Source: JBBSJZ01 sp041739875 (GTDB taxonomy: Bacteria > Planctomycetota > Planctomycetia > Pirellulales > Pirellulaceae). Taken from it: 64,000 nucleotides of DNA. A model generated the notes under the pieces. That model had not been told where the DNA came from. It was given only the letters and a program-made list of their open reading frames with translations, and made no database searches. The stretch lies in contig JBGSNA010000333.1 in assembly GCA_041739875.1 (NCBI GenBank), forward strand, positions 1 to 64,000. Reading direction: 5' to 3'. Positions 51,418-61,714 of the stretch are shown here, piece after piece (the first letter of the stretch is position 1; each line of letters begins with the position of its first letter). Both the position numbers and the translations under genes were made by a program.

Positions 51418-52980
51418 CTATGGTTGAGGTAATACAGAATCGCCACCAAGAGGATCGTCAATCGCTTGATCATTCTCGGGTACGCCAACTTCACTCGCCC
51501 GCCCGGCAGCCCATTTTAATAAACCAGCGAGGCGTTGCTTGGCTCGTCCAAAATAGACTTCGCCAAGTGAGGCCATGTGGTCCTTAACGGCAACACGATA
51601 CGCTTCAAGAGCATTCGCATCGGCCTCGGGCCAGCCCATTCGCTCTAGTTCCAGTGCAACCGCATCAGCGATCATTTGATGACCACCAATGGTCGGATGC
51701 ACATGATCGACAAAGCGTTGAGGGTCGGGAATCGAATCTGGGATTGGTAAATCCCGAGCGTTCCGGTGATCGAGTAACTTTGGTACATCGACGTAGGGCA
51801 AATCGAATTCGCGAATCGTTTGACGGACCGCCTCAACAATCGGTGACGTGGCACGGAGTGGGCAAACGTCGTTGTCACGTGCACAAACCAGATAGTCTCG
51901 AGCGATATCTGACTTTCCGTCGTTGTATGCCCATAGCCCCAGCAAGTAATTGGCGCCCGCGTGATCGGGGTCAAGCTTCAGGCATTTCTTGCATTCAGCC
52001 ATTCGCTCCGCTTGGCTCAAGTCAGCGGTGGTTCCCGTCGCTTTGCCCCAAGCGGCATCAAACTCCGCTTGCGTTTCACCCGCAAACGAGGGTTCGTTCT
52101 CGATTTTGAAAGGCGACGTCTTCACGAGATCCGATGCCGGCACACACACGATGATCGGCACTCGTGCTTTCTGGCAAGCCGCGACCATTCGTTGAAGCGT
52201 TCCCGCAAAATGCTGTTCGACCTCGCCGCGCCAACTCACATCACGATGGTATTGAGCGAGACCGTCAGAATGGTCGAGTCGGGTATCCACTTCCGCCGAC
52301 ATTTGAGATCGCAAGTCAACGGCTTCCGTCTTGGTGCCACTGGCAAGCCAACGTCGAATTTCTCGAACGGTTCGTAACTTCGACGCGATTCGGGACACCC
52401 ACTGTTGACTTTCAGGCATGGTCAATGCGTCGGCATACGACCTCGACTCAAGAAATTCGTTATGTCCGGTGTAGAGCACGATCGCATCTGGCTCGTGAGT
52501 CAACACCTCGCTAAGAATCCGACTGACTCGATAGCTTGCGTACGACACGCCGCCACAATTAACGACCTCAATCAACGTATCCGGCGAGGTCGATTGAAGT
52601 CGCAATTGTAACCACGTCGAAAATGCCGTTTCTGTCTCATAGGGACGACCTTGAACGGTAGAACCTCCAAGCACGAAAATTCGCTTGGCATGTTTGGGTT
52701 TCGTTGCAAGAAAAGTCGCGGGACGAAAGAAATTCATTCTTTGTTCTGGAATGCGCCAGCACGGTTCGCTCGGATTCGCATCGTCGAGCACGAATAGAGG
52801 CTGAGTTCCGGTCAAGCTGACCAAAGGGTCATCGTCGACTGCTTCACGTGAGGGTTCAGGTTTCAGTCGAAGACCCAGTTCAATTGCGGCAAATGGCAAC
52901 AGGCTCAACGTGATTGCAAACAAACGAAACACGTGGCGTCGTTGCTGCGGAACTCGGTCGTGATATCCTAGACGGTTCAA
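51418..52980 (-). CDS. SGNH/GDSL hydrolase-like membrane-anchored protein
   Basis: A 520-residue protein with an N-terminal transmembrane or uncleaved signal segment (about 19-36, RLFAITLSLLPFAAIELGL). The SGNH domain has block I VLGGSTVQG (nucleophile S107), block III TGHNEFLES and block V DHVHPTIGGHQ with the catalytic Asp-His pair; the Gly of block II is in VVNCGGVSYASYR. A TPR-like insertion lies around residues 330-380. Likely deacylates or deacetylates a surface glycan. It starts at TTG 52980, back to back with shikimate kinase and only about 25 bases away, and is upstream of the sulfatase on the same strand. Confidence 0.85.
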   Translation of the reverse strand: MNRLGYHDRVPQQRRHVFRLFAITLSLLPFAAIELGLRLKPEPSREAVDDDPLVSLTGTQPLFVLDDANPSEPCWRIPEQRMNFFRPATFLATKPKHAKRIFVLGGSTVQGRPYETETAFSTWLQLRLQSTSPDTLIEVVNCGGVSYASYRVSRILSEVLTHEPDAIVLYTGHNEFLESRSYADALTMPESQQWVSRIASKLRTVREIRRWLASGTKTEAVDLRSQMSAEVDTRLDHSDGLAQYHRDVSWRGEVEQHFAGTLQRMVAACQKARVPIIVCVPASDLVKTSPFKIENEPSFAGETQAEFDAAWGKATGTTADLSQAERMAECKKCLKLDPDHAGANYLLGLWAYNDGKSDIARDYLVCARDNDVCPLRATSPIVEAVRQTIREFDLPYVDVPKLLDHRNARDLPIPDSIPDPQRFVDHVHPTIGGHQMIADAVALELERMGWPEADANALEAYRVAVKDHMASLGEVYFGRAKQRLAGLLKWAAGRASEVGVPENDQAIDDPLGGDSVLPQP

Positions 52981-53005
52981 ATGATTGAATGGACTGGAGA
53001 GCGAA

Positions 53006-53545
53006 TTGAAGCGACATCTGTATTTGACGGGTTACCGGGGCAGCGGGAAAACGTCCATTGGCCGTATTTTAACTGAACCTTTGGGTTTGCCGCTCATCGA
53101 TTTGGACGCAGAAATCGAATCGACGACCCAAAAGACCATTCGTGAGATCTTCGCTGAGGGTGGCGAGCAGCGGTTTCGTGACGTGGAAGCCGATGAATTA
53201 GCTCGCTTCGCAGCGGGCGAGCCAGCAATCATATCGCTTGGAGGCGGAGCGATCCTTCGTCCATCGAACTTCGATTTGATTCGCGAAACAGGCTGGAGCG
53301 TGTGGCTCGATGCGGATGCAGAGACGCTCGCGAACCGAATCCGTGGCGACGTGACGACGGCGGATCGTCGCCCATCGCTTACATCAAAATCAGGAATCGA
53401 TGAAATTCGGAGCCTGCTTGTTCAGCGAGTACCGATTTACAAATCGATTGCGTCACTCCGAGTCGACACGACCAGCCAATCCATGCCAGAAATTGCGGCC
53501 GTCATCGCAGATTGGTTCACCCAACTCGACAAGAGTTCGACTTGA
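53006..53545 (+). CDS. aroK: Shikimate kinase
   Basis: A kinase of about 180 residues that phosphorylates the 3-hydroxyl of shikimate, the fifth step of aromatic amino-acid synthesis. The P-loop GYRGSGKTS is close to the N-terminus, followed by the shikimate-binding DLDAEIE and the LGGGAI motif (Walker B-like), and a lid region with an RRPSL-like sequence (DRRPSLTS). No ATG is available. TTG 53006 (LKRHLYLTG) is preferred because it begins right before the first strand and has GGAG 6 bases upstream; TTG 52985 would add seven residues. No aro genes adjacent. Confidence 0.9.
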   Translation: MKRHLYLTGYRGSGKTSIGRILTEPLGLPLIDLDAEIESTTQKTIREIFAEGGEQRFRDVEADELARFAAGEPAIISLGGGAILRPSNFDLIRETGWSVWLDADAETLANRIRGDVTTADRRPSLTSKSGIDEIRSLLVQRVPIYKSIASLRVDTTSQSMPEIAAVIADWFTQLDKSST

Positions 53546-53553
53546 ATCGATCG

Positions 53554-53889
53554 CTATGTCGATGAGGTTTCATCCAACAGCCAATTCGCGTATCCCGTGG
53601 ACGCGTCGTCGATCTTGATGAGAACGGCTTGTGGCTCGCTATAGGAATGCACTTCGCTCAACCGTTGTTTGAGCTTCGCCCAACAGTCTGTTCGAGTTTT
53701 GGCAACGAGGCGAAATTCGGTCGCAGTCTCGATTGCGGCTTCCCAGCGATAGACGCTTCGGATCGGACCACTGATCTGGACACACGCGGCTAGACGTTCC
53801 TCGACGAGCATCTTGGCGAGAGACTCCGCTTCATCCATGGTGGATGTGGTGGTCAAGAACATCGCAATTGAGTGGTCGGATTCAGGCAT
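53554..53889 (-). CDS. cutA: Divalent-cation tolerance protein CutA
   Basis: A 111-residue CutA1 trimer-forming protein. Typical text: the FLTTTSTMDEAESLAKMLVEERLAACVQI segment, then SVYRWEAAIETATEFRLVAKT, then PQAVLIKIDDASTGYANWL. Length is normal. Named for copper tolerance in E. coli; the true function of the family is unsettled, with signalling or metal binding proposed. Single gene, convergent with shikimate kinase (stops 8 bases apart). Confidence 0.93.
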   Translation of the reverse strand: MPESDHSIAMFLTTTSTMDEAESLAKMLVEERLAACVQISGPIRSVYRWEAAIETATEFRLVAKTRTDCWAKLKQRLSEVHSYSEPQAVLIKIDDASTGYANWLLDETSST

Positions 53890-54065
53890 AGCGTGGTACC
53901 TAGACGAAAAATTGAAACAACCGTCACAACCGCTTCAATCCTGATTGTTTGGCGAGGATCTACAAGCGAGCTCGTGAAGAATGCGGCCGATTGTTGTCCG
54001 CACTGGGGTCGACGACTAGTCTCCAACAACGTCAGCAACCAATCGTTCTTCCCGGATTGCCCCCG

Positions 54066-55049
54066 ATGATACTTGCCGTTCCTCGTCGTCTGTTGGTGCT
54101 TGCATCTCTGTTGGCAAGCTGTGTTCTTGCATCGGATGTGATGGCTCAGTCGAGCAAAGTAATTCTCAGCGAAGAGGCTCAGTTGTCGTTGACGAGCAAT
54201 CTGGTCATCGCTTCGCCGCATCCCGGAATCATTGCTGCCATGGCAGTCAAGGAAGGCGATTTCGTGCGAGCGGGCGACCGTGTAGCGCAACTTGACGCGG
54301 AGATTGCGGAAGCCGAACTCGTAGCGGCTGAAGCCGCCTTTGAAGCTGCGAGACTCCAAAGCGTGAATGATGTCGATCGGCAGTTTGCGATTCGTTCGCT
54401 CGAAGTACGCGACAGAGAACTGGAGCAAAGTGAAATCGCCAATCGTCGCTTCTCGGGATCCGTTACGGATTCGGAATTAGCAAAACTGCGATTGGTTGTC
54501 GAGCAATCTCGACTAGCGATTGAACAAGCGGCACATGAGCAACGAGTCGCTGAAGCAACCGCTGACGAGAAAGCCGCCGCGATGCGAATTGCCCAAGCAC
54601 GGCTGAACAAACATCGCTTGCTCGCACCGGCCAGCGGAATTGTTGCAGAAGTCGCCGTGGAAGCCGGCGAGTGGGTCGAACCGGGCAAGCCCGTCGTGCG
54701 TCTGATTTCGCTTCATCCCATTCGAGTCGAGTGTTTCGTCGATGGGCGCAATCATGGGCCAGAGTTGGTCGGACACCGAGTCGAATTTCAACTTGAGTCG
54801 GGTATCCCTTCCAGCACCGACAACGACGACTTGCAACTTGCTCCGGATGAGCTCGTAGCTCCTTCTAGCGAACGCGAATCGAACAAGCCCAATTGCTATA
54901 CGGGCAAAGTTGTCTTCGTTTCGAGCGAACTGCATCCGGTGACTGGCCAAGCGAGGATTTGGGCGGAGCTGGAGAATGCGAATTACGAACTTCGCGCAGG
55001 CATGATCGGTCGGCTTGACGTTTTGGAAGACAAAGTCAGCTCCGAATAA
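54066..55049 (+). CDS. HlyD/MacA-type periplasmic adaptor
   Basis: A membrane-fusion protein of about 327 residues. ATG 54066 gives a clear signal peptide (PRRLLVLASLLASCVLASDVMAQ); the longer frame to 53949 adds no homology. Layout: biotinyl-lipoyl half-motif (HPGIIAAMAVKEGDFVRAGDRVAQLDA), a single alpha-helical hairpin (about 85-185, rich in Ala and Glu), second lipoyl half (RLLAPASGIVAEVAVEAGEWV), and a beta-barrel end (GKVVFVSSELHPVTGQARI). It would bridge an inner-membrane pump and an outer-membrane TolC channel. The TolC-like gene is convergent, 12 bases downstream. No ATPase gene is in view. Confidence 0.88.
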   Translation: MILAVPRRLLVLASLLASCVLASDVMAQSSKVILSEEAQLSLTSNLVIASPHPGIIAAMAVKEGDFVRAGDRVAQLDAEIAEAELVAAEAAFEAARLQSVNDVDRQFAIRSLEVRDRELEQSEIANRRFSGSVTDSELAKLRLVVEQSRLAIEQAAHEQRVAEATADEKAAAMRIAQARLNKHRLLAPASGIVAEVAVEAGEWVEPGKPVVRLISLHPIRVECFVDGRNHGPELVGHRVEFQLESGIPSSTDNDDLQLAPDELVAPSSERESNKPNCYTGKVVFVSSELHPVTGQARIWAELENANYELRAGMIGRLDVLEDKVSSE

Positions 55050-55061
55050 ACCACATCCAAC

Positions 55062-57119
55062 TTACGGGATGGTTGACGGAAAGAGGTTGCTTCCGTTACA
55101 AGCATGCGAAAAACCAACACCGGCCTCACGCAAAAGTGTCCCGGTCGCGTTACCCATTTGAATCAGAGCATTGGAATACTGGATCTGGTCCGCAATCCTA
55201 GATTGTTCGGCCTGGAGAAGTTCCGCTTGGGCATCGAGCAGGAACTCAATTTGCAGTTTGTCGACTTCGTATAACGACTGGGATGAATCAAGTCGTTCGC
55301 GTGCGGCTTGGACTTGCGAGTTCGACGTTTCAAAGGCAGTGAAAGCAGACAGCACAGCCGCATAGGCGTCGCTGACTTCATGGCGAATCTCTCGTTGCTG
55401 TTCAAGCAGAATCGCTCGCTCTCGATGCAGTTGGAGTGAAGCATTTTGAACTGCGGCGTGAGCTTGTCGACGCCCGGCTGTCAAACCCATCTCCAGCCCA
55501 AACTGCCACTCTTGGTGATCGAGCGAAAAGAGATCTTGGTTAGCGCTCGAGAACTGCTGTCCATCGCCGTAGAGATCATCACCGAAACCTCGCATTCGAT
55601 AACGTCCAATCGCATCGACCTGTGGCAACAAGAAGTTCTTTGAGGCAACAAGTCGAAGCTGCTGTTGTTGGACCCGAATCGATTGCCCTTCGAGTTCCGC
55701 ACGCTGGCCCATTGCTTCGGCGATGAGCGAGTCAAAGTCGAATCGTACGGGAGCGACAAACGGTGCCACACTCGGTCGATACACGCAACCGTCAACAAGC
55801 GGCACACCCATTTGCTGACGCAATCGGCGTTCGGTGACATAGAGTCCACTGGGACCGCCAAGTGCGAGTTGCAGTTCACGTCGATAACGATAGAACTTTG
55901 CTCGCGATTCCGCTTCCCGATTGGCCTCTCCGCCCTCGAGACTCGCTTCGCGTTTAGCAAGTGTCATTTGCCACGTTTTGTAAGCCACATCTGCGGCGCG
56001 ATTGATGCTTTCGTAGTTTTCGTACTGGCTGGCCAGTTCCCAATACGTGGTATACAAGCCGCTCACAAAGCGACGTAAAGCGACTTCGAACTCCGTGTCG
56101 CTGATTTGGGTATTCAGCCTAGCGATCACAACACCATTGGAGAAATTGAATCCCGGCGAGGCATTTGGCCCAGCAATCTCGTTGTACTGTCGACCGGCAC
56201 CGCGTGCCAACGGTTGGCGAATCGACGCTTCGAGCTGTCGCTCCCAATAGCTCGGGAAAATATTGCCTTGCCGATTGTTATTGTCATAGGACGTGACACT
56301 GTTGAGACCGACAGTACCGCCGCCCAGCATTCGTTTTTGCACGCCGAGATTCAAATTCCCGAAGTCCTGGGTCAACTCTTGAATATTGCCACCCAAGGTC
56401 GTGTTGTTGAAAACGCGGTCATTATTCTGGCTATCGAGACTTGCCGCGAGTTGACTATCGAATTGTGCTAAAGCAGCTTGCGGGCCAAAGAACGGATCCG
56501 TCGCCGTAATGGCTCGGTCATAAACGGTCGCTGCGTTTCTGGGTTGGTCGAGAACTCGGATCCCGAGCGGTCGCAGCACCGGGCTGTTGGCAAGTGCGAG
56601 CGAAATCATTTCGGTGTCGCTCAGATCTCGTAGATTCGCCAGCGTTTGGCTTGCGTCTCGAGGATGGAGTGAAGTGTGCGACACACTCGGCACGACAACT
56701 GGATCCTTCGGTAGCAATGCTTGTATCGTCGGCTCCAGCTCAAGCAAATCAGCTTCGCTACGCATCGGCTCGGAGACCCGCTGGACGTTGTTCGCGGGGC
56801 CTTCCGGCAACCATTCAAGCGGCGTCGAATCGGTGTCGGTATCTGCTGTACCGGGTGATTGAACGTTTGAAAACGCAGTCTGTGCGACGAGCGTCGAGGT
56901 CGGAGTCTGTGGAAGGTGTGGTTGGCGCGACGTCATGAACGCTTGTGCTGCGGCGAGCGAATCGGAGCGTTTCCCCCAGTGACCTGGAAGAACGCAACCG
57001 ATGGCTGACGCGAGCGTGCAGCATGCGACACTTGTAATCGCAAATCGTTTAGAAACACGTCGTGACACAGGAAGGTTCGTCCTTGAACCGGCAGTGAGTT
57101 TCGATACATCGGCTAGCAT
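55062..57119 (-). CDS. TolC-family outer-membrane efflux protein
   Basis: A 685-residue lipoprotein-like TolC homologue. The N-terminus has a signal and lipobox-like ASAIGC (Cys near 42), a variable region to about 160, then the two long helical hairpin repeats of OEP proteins (LRRFVSGLYTTYWELASQYENYESINRAADVAY region and the QREIRHEVSDAYAAVLSAFTAFE region) joined by beta-strand inserts. Longer than typical TolC because of the N-terminal extension. Expected to form the trimeric outer-membrane channel for the adaptors and permease clustered here. Convergent with the adaptor gene, divergent from the permease gene. Confidence 0.9.
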   Translation of the reverse strand: MLADVSKLTAGSRTNLPVSRRVSKRFAITSVACCTLASAIGCVLPGHWGKRSDSLAAAQAFMTSRQPHLPQTPTSTLVAQTAFSNVQSPGTADTDTDSTPLEWLPEGPANNVQRVSEPMRSEADLLELEPTIQALLPKDPVVVPSVSHTSLHPRDASQTLANLRDLSDTEMISLALANSPVLRPLGIRVLDQPRNAATVYDRAITATDPFFGPQAALAQFDSQLAASLDSQNNDRVFNNTTLGGNIQELTQDFGNLNLGVQKRMLGGGTVGLNSVTSYDNNNRQGNIFPSYWERQLEASIRQPLARGAGRQYNEIAGPNASPGFNFSNGVVIARLNTQISDTEFEVALRRFVSGLYTTYWELASQYENYESINRAADVAYKTWQMTLAKREASLEGGEANREAESRAKFYRYRRELQLALGGPSGLYVTERRLRQQMGVPLVDGCVYRPSVAPFVAPVRFDFDSLIAEAMGQRAELEGQSIRVQQQQLRLVASKNFLLPQVDAIGRYRMRGFGDDLYGDGQQFSSANQDLFSLDHQEWQFGLEMGLTAGRRQAHAAVQNASLQLHRERAILLEQQREIRHEVSDAYAAVLSAFTAFETSNSQVQAARERLDSSQSLYEVDKLQIEFLLDAQAELLQAEQSRIADQIQYSNALIQMGNATGTLLREAGVGFSHACNGSNLFPSTIP

Positions 57120-57322
57120 CGACCCTCAATCGAGCCCCCACCAACTTGCTCGGTCGAGACTTCAGATCCAACACAACCCGCAGCAACGTGAAAGCCGTTG
57201 GAATGGTCGCATCGCATTCGTCACGACCGGCCAACTCCAGTCAATCCCTAGAAAGCAAGGCATGCGATTGTTACGCTGAGTCAACCTAGACAAGTCGAAT
57301 CCTTCCAGCCCCATTTGCTCCA

Positions 57323-60300
57323 ATGACGATGCCGTCGACTTTCGGAATGGCGCGACTCGCGCAATCGAATTTGCTGCATTCTTGGCGTATTTCATTGTCC
57401 GTCGCTTTCGGTGTTGCCACGGCAACGGCCGTGATTGTAGGGGCATTGTTGGTTGGCGACTCGATGCGTGGCAGCTTGCGTCAGCTCACGATGGAACGGC
57501 TTGGCAAAATTGAGTCCGTCATTATGCCGGGCGTCTTTTTTGATTCGCATGGCGTGACGGATGCGCACATTTATCCGATTGTGATGTTCTCAAACGCGTC
57601 CATCGAAACGGCACGCGACGGGGAAACGAGCCGTGCTTCAGCCATCCAAGTACTCGGCGTCGATGCGGATTTTTGGGAGTTGGACACGTCCAACAATTCG
57701 CCGAGAACGCTGCCCCAACAAGACTCAATCGTCGTGAACGAGTCGCTTGCCCGTGAGCTAGGTGTTTCCATCAATGACCAGGTCACGTTGAGACTTCCCG
57801 TCGAGCAAGCAGTTCCTGCCGATAGTCCTCTCGGACGTCGCGATATTCAAACGGAAGGCCTTCCACGTCTCGTTGTCGCTGACATCATCCGCGACGAAGG
57901 CCTTGGTCGGTTCTCACTCGCACCTAACCAAGCCGCCCCGCAACTCGTCTTCGTTGACCGAACGACGCTGCTCCAAGCGTTGGACCGCGCAGGGCAAGCC
58001 AATGTCTTGTTGTCGGATGAGACGATCGACGATGCGCAATTGCACCCTAGCCTTGCTCAACTTGGGCTCAAGCTCGAACGAGTGACCAAGATGTTCTCAA
58101 GCGGCGACGCCGACTCGACGACGAGCATTTACGACTACTATTCACTGACAAGCGAGCGGTTGCTCTTGCCAACCCCCGCAGTCGAACGTGTGACTCAAGC
58201 GTATCCCAGCGTGATTGAGTCAATGACGTACTTGGCAAACGCGATTGAAACGCTCGACGACAATGGCAAAGTCATCGCGTCGGTCCCCTACAGCATCATT
58301 ACGGCGATCGACAACTCAGCCTCATTTCCACTGAATTACGAATGGCCAAGCGATGAGCCGCCCGCAGGTTTAAATGACACAAGCAAACCACGTGTGCCTC
58401 TCGTCATCAATGACTGGACCGCAAAGCGACTCGATGCGAAAATCGGTACGCCTGTTCGCGTCGCGTACTACGAGCCCGAAGTCGAGAATGGCAATGAGAT
58501 CGAGCAGTATTTCGACGCGATCGTCACCGCCATTGTTCCGATCACCCCGCCCAAAACGCCCTATCGCCGCAGTCGCGAAGCGGTGTTTGATAAAGCGTTG
58601 ACGATTTATAACGATCCGAATCTGACACCGACGGTACCCGGCGTAACCGACCAAGACTCCATCAGTGATTGGGACTTGCCGTTCCAATTGACTCGCACAA
58701 TCAACTCCGACGACGACAAGTACTGGAATGATTATCGCTTGACGCCCAAGGCGTACTTGCCACTCGCCGAGGGAGAACGACTTTTCGGGAGCCGGTTTGG
58801 CACCACCACTGGTTTACGATTTGACCGCGATGTTGCTCTTTCGGTCGACGAGTTGCAGCAACAGATCGCCAAGCAAGTTGAACCGATTCGGACGGAACTG
58901 GGCTGGACAGTCATTCCCATCCGAGCACAGCAACTTGCCGCCTCGCGAGGCACGACACCGTTTGATGCGCTGTTTCTTTCACTCAGCTTCTTTGTCATTT
59001 TGTCAGCAATCATGCTGATCGCGATGCTTTTTCGCTTGGGCATTGCGGCTCGATTGCGAGAGTTCGGCACCATGCTGGCTCTCGGTTGGACGCCGCAACG
59101 CGTTGCCTTACTTTCGATGTACGAAGGACTTTGCATTACGACCGTCGGCGTTGCACTTGGCGTGGTGGGAGGCGTTGCCTATGCATCCTTCGTGTTGTGG
59201 GCGCTCCGGTCTTGGTGGGTCGGCGCGGTCACCGTCCCGTTCCTGCGGTTCTATTGGACTCCGACAAGTCTCGTGATTGGATGTTTGGCAAGCGGGCTTG
59301 TCGCGTTCGCCACGATGGCATTGACCATTCGATCGATCACAAAGCAAAGAGCTCAAACGTTGCTTAGTGGTCGTGACGATGAGTCAAAGACACTGACAAA
59401 CGCATCCGGCAACCAACGAACGAGAAACAAGTGGATCGCTTATGCCATGTTCGCAGTTGCGATCGTCATTGCTGTTGTTGGTGCGACGTTGAGCGGACAG
59501 GCTGCAGCGGGCAGCTTTGTGGGAGCTGGAATGCTATTGCAAATGGCAATCCTGGTCTTGATCCATGCTCGACTCAGTGCCCCCAGAGTGCTTTCATCGG
59601 CAAGTGACCCGACAACCGCGTCAGCACGATATACACTCGGTTCACTCGCTGGACGCAACGCGTCCAAGCATCCGCTTCGCAGCACGCTCACGATTGGCTT
59701 GATGGCGACGGCATCGTTTTTGATCATCGCAATCACTGCGTTTCGACTGCAACCCGACGAATCCGGGACCGGTGGCTTTGATCTCGTTGCCCAATCGAGC
59801 CAACCGATCTTCCGCGATTTAAATGACGCGCAAGTCCGGAGCGACTTGCTCGGCCCAGAGAGTCAAGCGATGGACAACTCCACGGTCGCTGCGTTGCGAT
59901 TGCATGCAGGCCAGGACGCGTCTTGCAACAACCTGTACCAAGCCACGCGGCCCACCGTTCTCGGCATTCCTGTTTTGGCGGCAACGCAATTCAGCACCGA
60001 CGATGGCGATGGCGAATTCCAATTCGCATCATCAAGCGAGACGCCTTGGGAAATGCTGAACACCAAAGCGGACGGTTCTCTTGATGACCCGATACCTGTC
60101 ATCATTGACCAGAATACGGCGATGTGGAGTTTGCAGATGACGAGCGGAATCGGGGAAGTTCGATCGTTTGAATATTCCGATGCCAAGCCGACCCACTTCA
60201 AGGTCGTCGGTTTGCTTTCCAACTCGATCCTACAAGGCAAATTAATGATCGGGGAGAATAATTTTGAATCGCTCTTTCCGAACGTTAGCGGATATCAGTA

Positions 60301-60811
60301 TTTCCTGGTTCGTTCCGGAAAAGAACGTAGCAGCGAGGTATCAAGCGTGCTCGAGAATCGTCTTGGTGATGTCGGCATGGACGTCACGGATACACATGAA
60401 CTGCTCGCTGGAATGCTCGCCGTGCAAAACACGTACTTGCGAACGTTTCAAAGTTTGGGAGCACTTGGGTTGTTGCTTGGGACGATCGGCTTAGCCATTG
60501 CGCAATTGCGTGGCGTGCTCGAACGGCGTAGTGAACTCGCAATTATGCGCGCCGTCGGATTCACTCGCCGACGTTTGGCAGCGCTCGTGCTCAGCGAAAC
60601 GATGACGCTGCTTTTGATCGGCATCGGTTGTGGAGCGGGATGCGCCGTTCTCGCCGTCCTTCCCTATGCCTTAACCAGCGGTTTGAAGCCACCGATCGCT
60701 GAACCGCTCTTGGTGTTAGCTGGGATCACCTTGTTTGGCATGCTAGCCGCCGTCGTATCGCTACGACGCGTGATTCAAATGCCGTTGCTCGCTTCGCTTC
60801 GAGCCCAGTAG
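57323..60811 (+). CDS. ABC transporter permease with two FtsX domains
   Basis: A 1162-residue inner-membrane protein. A transmembrane helix at about 22-45 (ISLSVAFGVATATAVIVGALLVGDSMRGS) leads into a large periplasmic MacB-like core (about 45-540). Then come three helices of the first FtsX domain (about 550-690), a second periplasmic region (about 830-1030), and the second FtsX domain at the C-terminus (GLLLGTIGLAIAQLRGVLERRSELAIMRAVGFTRR). No Walker motifs, so it needs a separate ATPase, not present in the window. The duplicated 8-10 helix layout is that of LolC-like or macrolide/peptide-export permeases. The lipoate-ligase-family gene follows after 7 bases. Confidence 0.92.
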   Translation: MTMPSTFGMARLAQSNLLHSWRISLSVAFGVATATAVIVGALLVGDSMRGSLRQLTMERLGKIESVIMPGVFFDSHGVTDAHIYPIVMFSNASIETARDGETSRASAIQVLGVDADFWELDTSNNSPRTLPQQDSIVVNESLARELGVSINDQVTLRLPVEQAVPADSPLGRRDIQTEGLPRLVVADIIRDEGLGRFSLAPNQAAPQLVFVDRTTLLQALDRAGQANVLLSDETIDDAQLHPSLAQLGLKLERVTKMFSSGDADSTTSIYDYYSLTSERLLLPTPAVERVTQAYPSVIESMTYLANAIETLDDNGKVIASVPYSIITAIDNSASFPLNYEWPSDEPPAGLNDTSKPRVPLVINDWTAKRLDAKIGTPVRVAYYEPEVENGNEIEQYFDAIVTAIVPITPPKTPYRRSREAVFDKALTIYNDPNLTPTVPGVTDQDSISDWDLPFQLTRTINSDDDKYWNDYRLTPKAYLPLAEGERLFGSRFGTTTGLRFDRDVALSVDELQQQIAKQVEPIRTELGWTVIPIRAQQLAASRGTTPFDALFLSLSFFVILSAIMLIAMLFRLGIAARLREFGTMLALGWTPQRVALLSMYEGLCITTVGVALGVVGGVAYASFVLWALRSWWVGAVTVPFLRFYWTPTSLVIGCLASGLVAFATMALTIRSITKQRAQTLLSGRDDESKTLTNASGNQRTRNKWIAYAMFAVAIVIAVVGATLSGQAAAGSFVGAGMLLQMAILVLIHARLSAPRVLSSASDPTTASARYTLGSLAGRNASKHPLRSTLTIGLMATASFLIIAITAFRLQPDESGTGGFDLVAQSSQPIFRDLNDAQVRSDLLGPESQAMDNSTVAALRLHAGQDASCNNLYQATRPTVLGIPVLAATQFSTDDGDGEFQFASSSETPWEMLNTKADGSLDDPIPVIIDQNTAMWSLQMTSGIGEVRSFEYSDAKPTHFKVVGLLSNSILQGKLMIGENNFESLFPNVSGYQYFLVRSGKERSSEVSSVLENRLGDVGMDVTDTHELLAGMLAVQNTYLRTFQSLGALGLLLGTIGLAIAQLRGVLERRSELAIMRAVGFTRRRLAALVLSETMTLLLIGIGCGAGCAVLAVLPYALTSGLKPPIAEPLLVLAGITLFGMLAAVVSLRRVIQMPLLASLRAQ

Positions 60812-60818
60812 CGCCACA

Positions 60819-61598
60819 ATGCGAATCTTCAAGAACGAATGGACTGAACCTGCTGCGGAGTTGGCTTTCGACGAAGCGATGCTGCTCGAAGCCGACGCAG
60901 GTGAAGCCGACGCAGGTATTGAAGCATCTGGTGATACATCGAGCAGCGATAGCGAGTGTGTGCGGTTGTGGGAGTTTGCGTCACCTGTAGTGGTGCTAGG
61001 TCGCTCATCGAAATTCGTTAGCGAAGTGGACCACGAGTTTTGTGCCAAGCGAAATGTTCCTGTGCTACGTCGTTGCAGCGGTGGTGCGTCCATTGTGGCT
61101 GGACCGGGTTGTCTGATGTATAGCGTGGTGCTGAGCTTTACGTTGCATCCGGAATTGCAAAAGATCGATGTCGCTCATCGATTTGTGATGCAACGATTGT
61201 TAGCCGCAGTCCGCATCCAGGATCCGCACGTGGAAATGCAGGGCACCTGTGATTTGACCATCGGCGACCGCAAGTTCTCAGGCAACAGTGTTCGAATTTC
61301 ACGGCAACACCTGCTTTATCACGGCACGATTCTGTACAACGCCGACCTGGAATTCATCTCACGTTGTTTGGCGACCCCGCCACGCCAGCCGGAATATCGG
61401 CGTCAACGTCCCCATAGCGATTTCATAACCAATTTGAATGTTGATTCCGGGCGACTCATCGCTGATATCGAGCGTTCATTCTGTGCGATGGAGGTGATTG
61501 AACCAGCATCGAGGGAATGTTCAGCCAGAGTGCGTCGCCGAACCCAAGAACTACTCACGACGCGTTACAACGATCCCCAATGGCACTGTCGCCATTAA
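60819..61598 (+). CDS. Lipoate-protein ligase A family protein
   Basis: A 259-residue BPL/LPL-fold acyltransferase. Seen: opening NEWTEPAAELAFDEAML, substrate loop RRCSGGAS (84-91, counterpart of RRxxGGG), CLMYSVVLSF, and the catalytic lysine K152 in TIGDRKFSGNSVRI, followed by LYHGTILY. It could ligate lipoate or octanoate to E2/GcvH lysines, or belong to a divergent group of unknown substrate. A tandem 12-base duplication (GAAGCCGACGCA-type, about 60892-60915) encodes the direct repeat EADAGEADAG in the N-terminal part. It follows the permease closely and is likely co-transcribed. Confidence 0.87.
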   Translation: MRIFKNEWTEPAAELAFDEAMLLEADAGEADAGIEASGDTSSSDSECVRLWEFASPVVVLGRSSKFVSEVDHEFCAKRNVPVLRRCSGGASIVAGPGCLMYSVVLSFTLHPELQKIDVAHRFVMQRLLAAVRIQDPHVEMQGTCDLTIGDRKFSGNSVRISRQHLLYHGTILYNADLEFISRCLATPPRQPEYRRQRPHSDFITNLNVDSGRLIADIERSFCAMEVIEPASRECSARVRRRTQELLTTRYNDPQWHCRH

Positions 61599-61714
61599 AT
61601 GTGCCAACCTTGCCAAGTTTTGGCGACCGTGCGAGCAAAGTGGAAGGCATCAAGTCGGTCAATGGTTTACACTTTGCTCAAGCTAGCCCGCTCTCGATGG
61701 ATTTAGTAGGAAAA

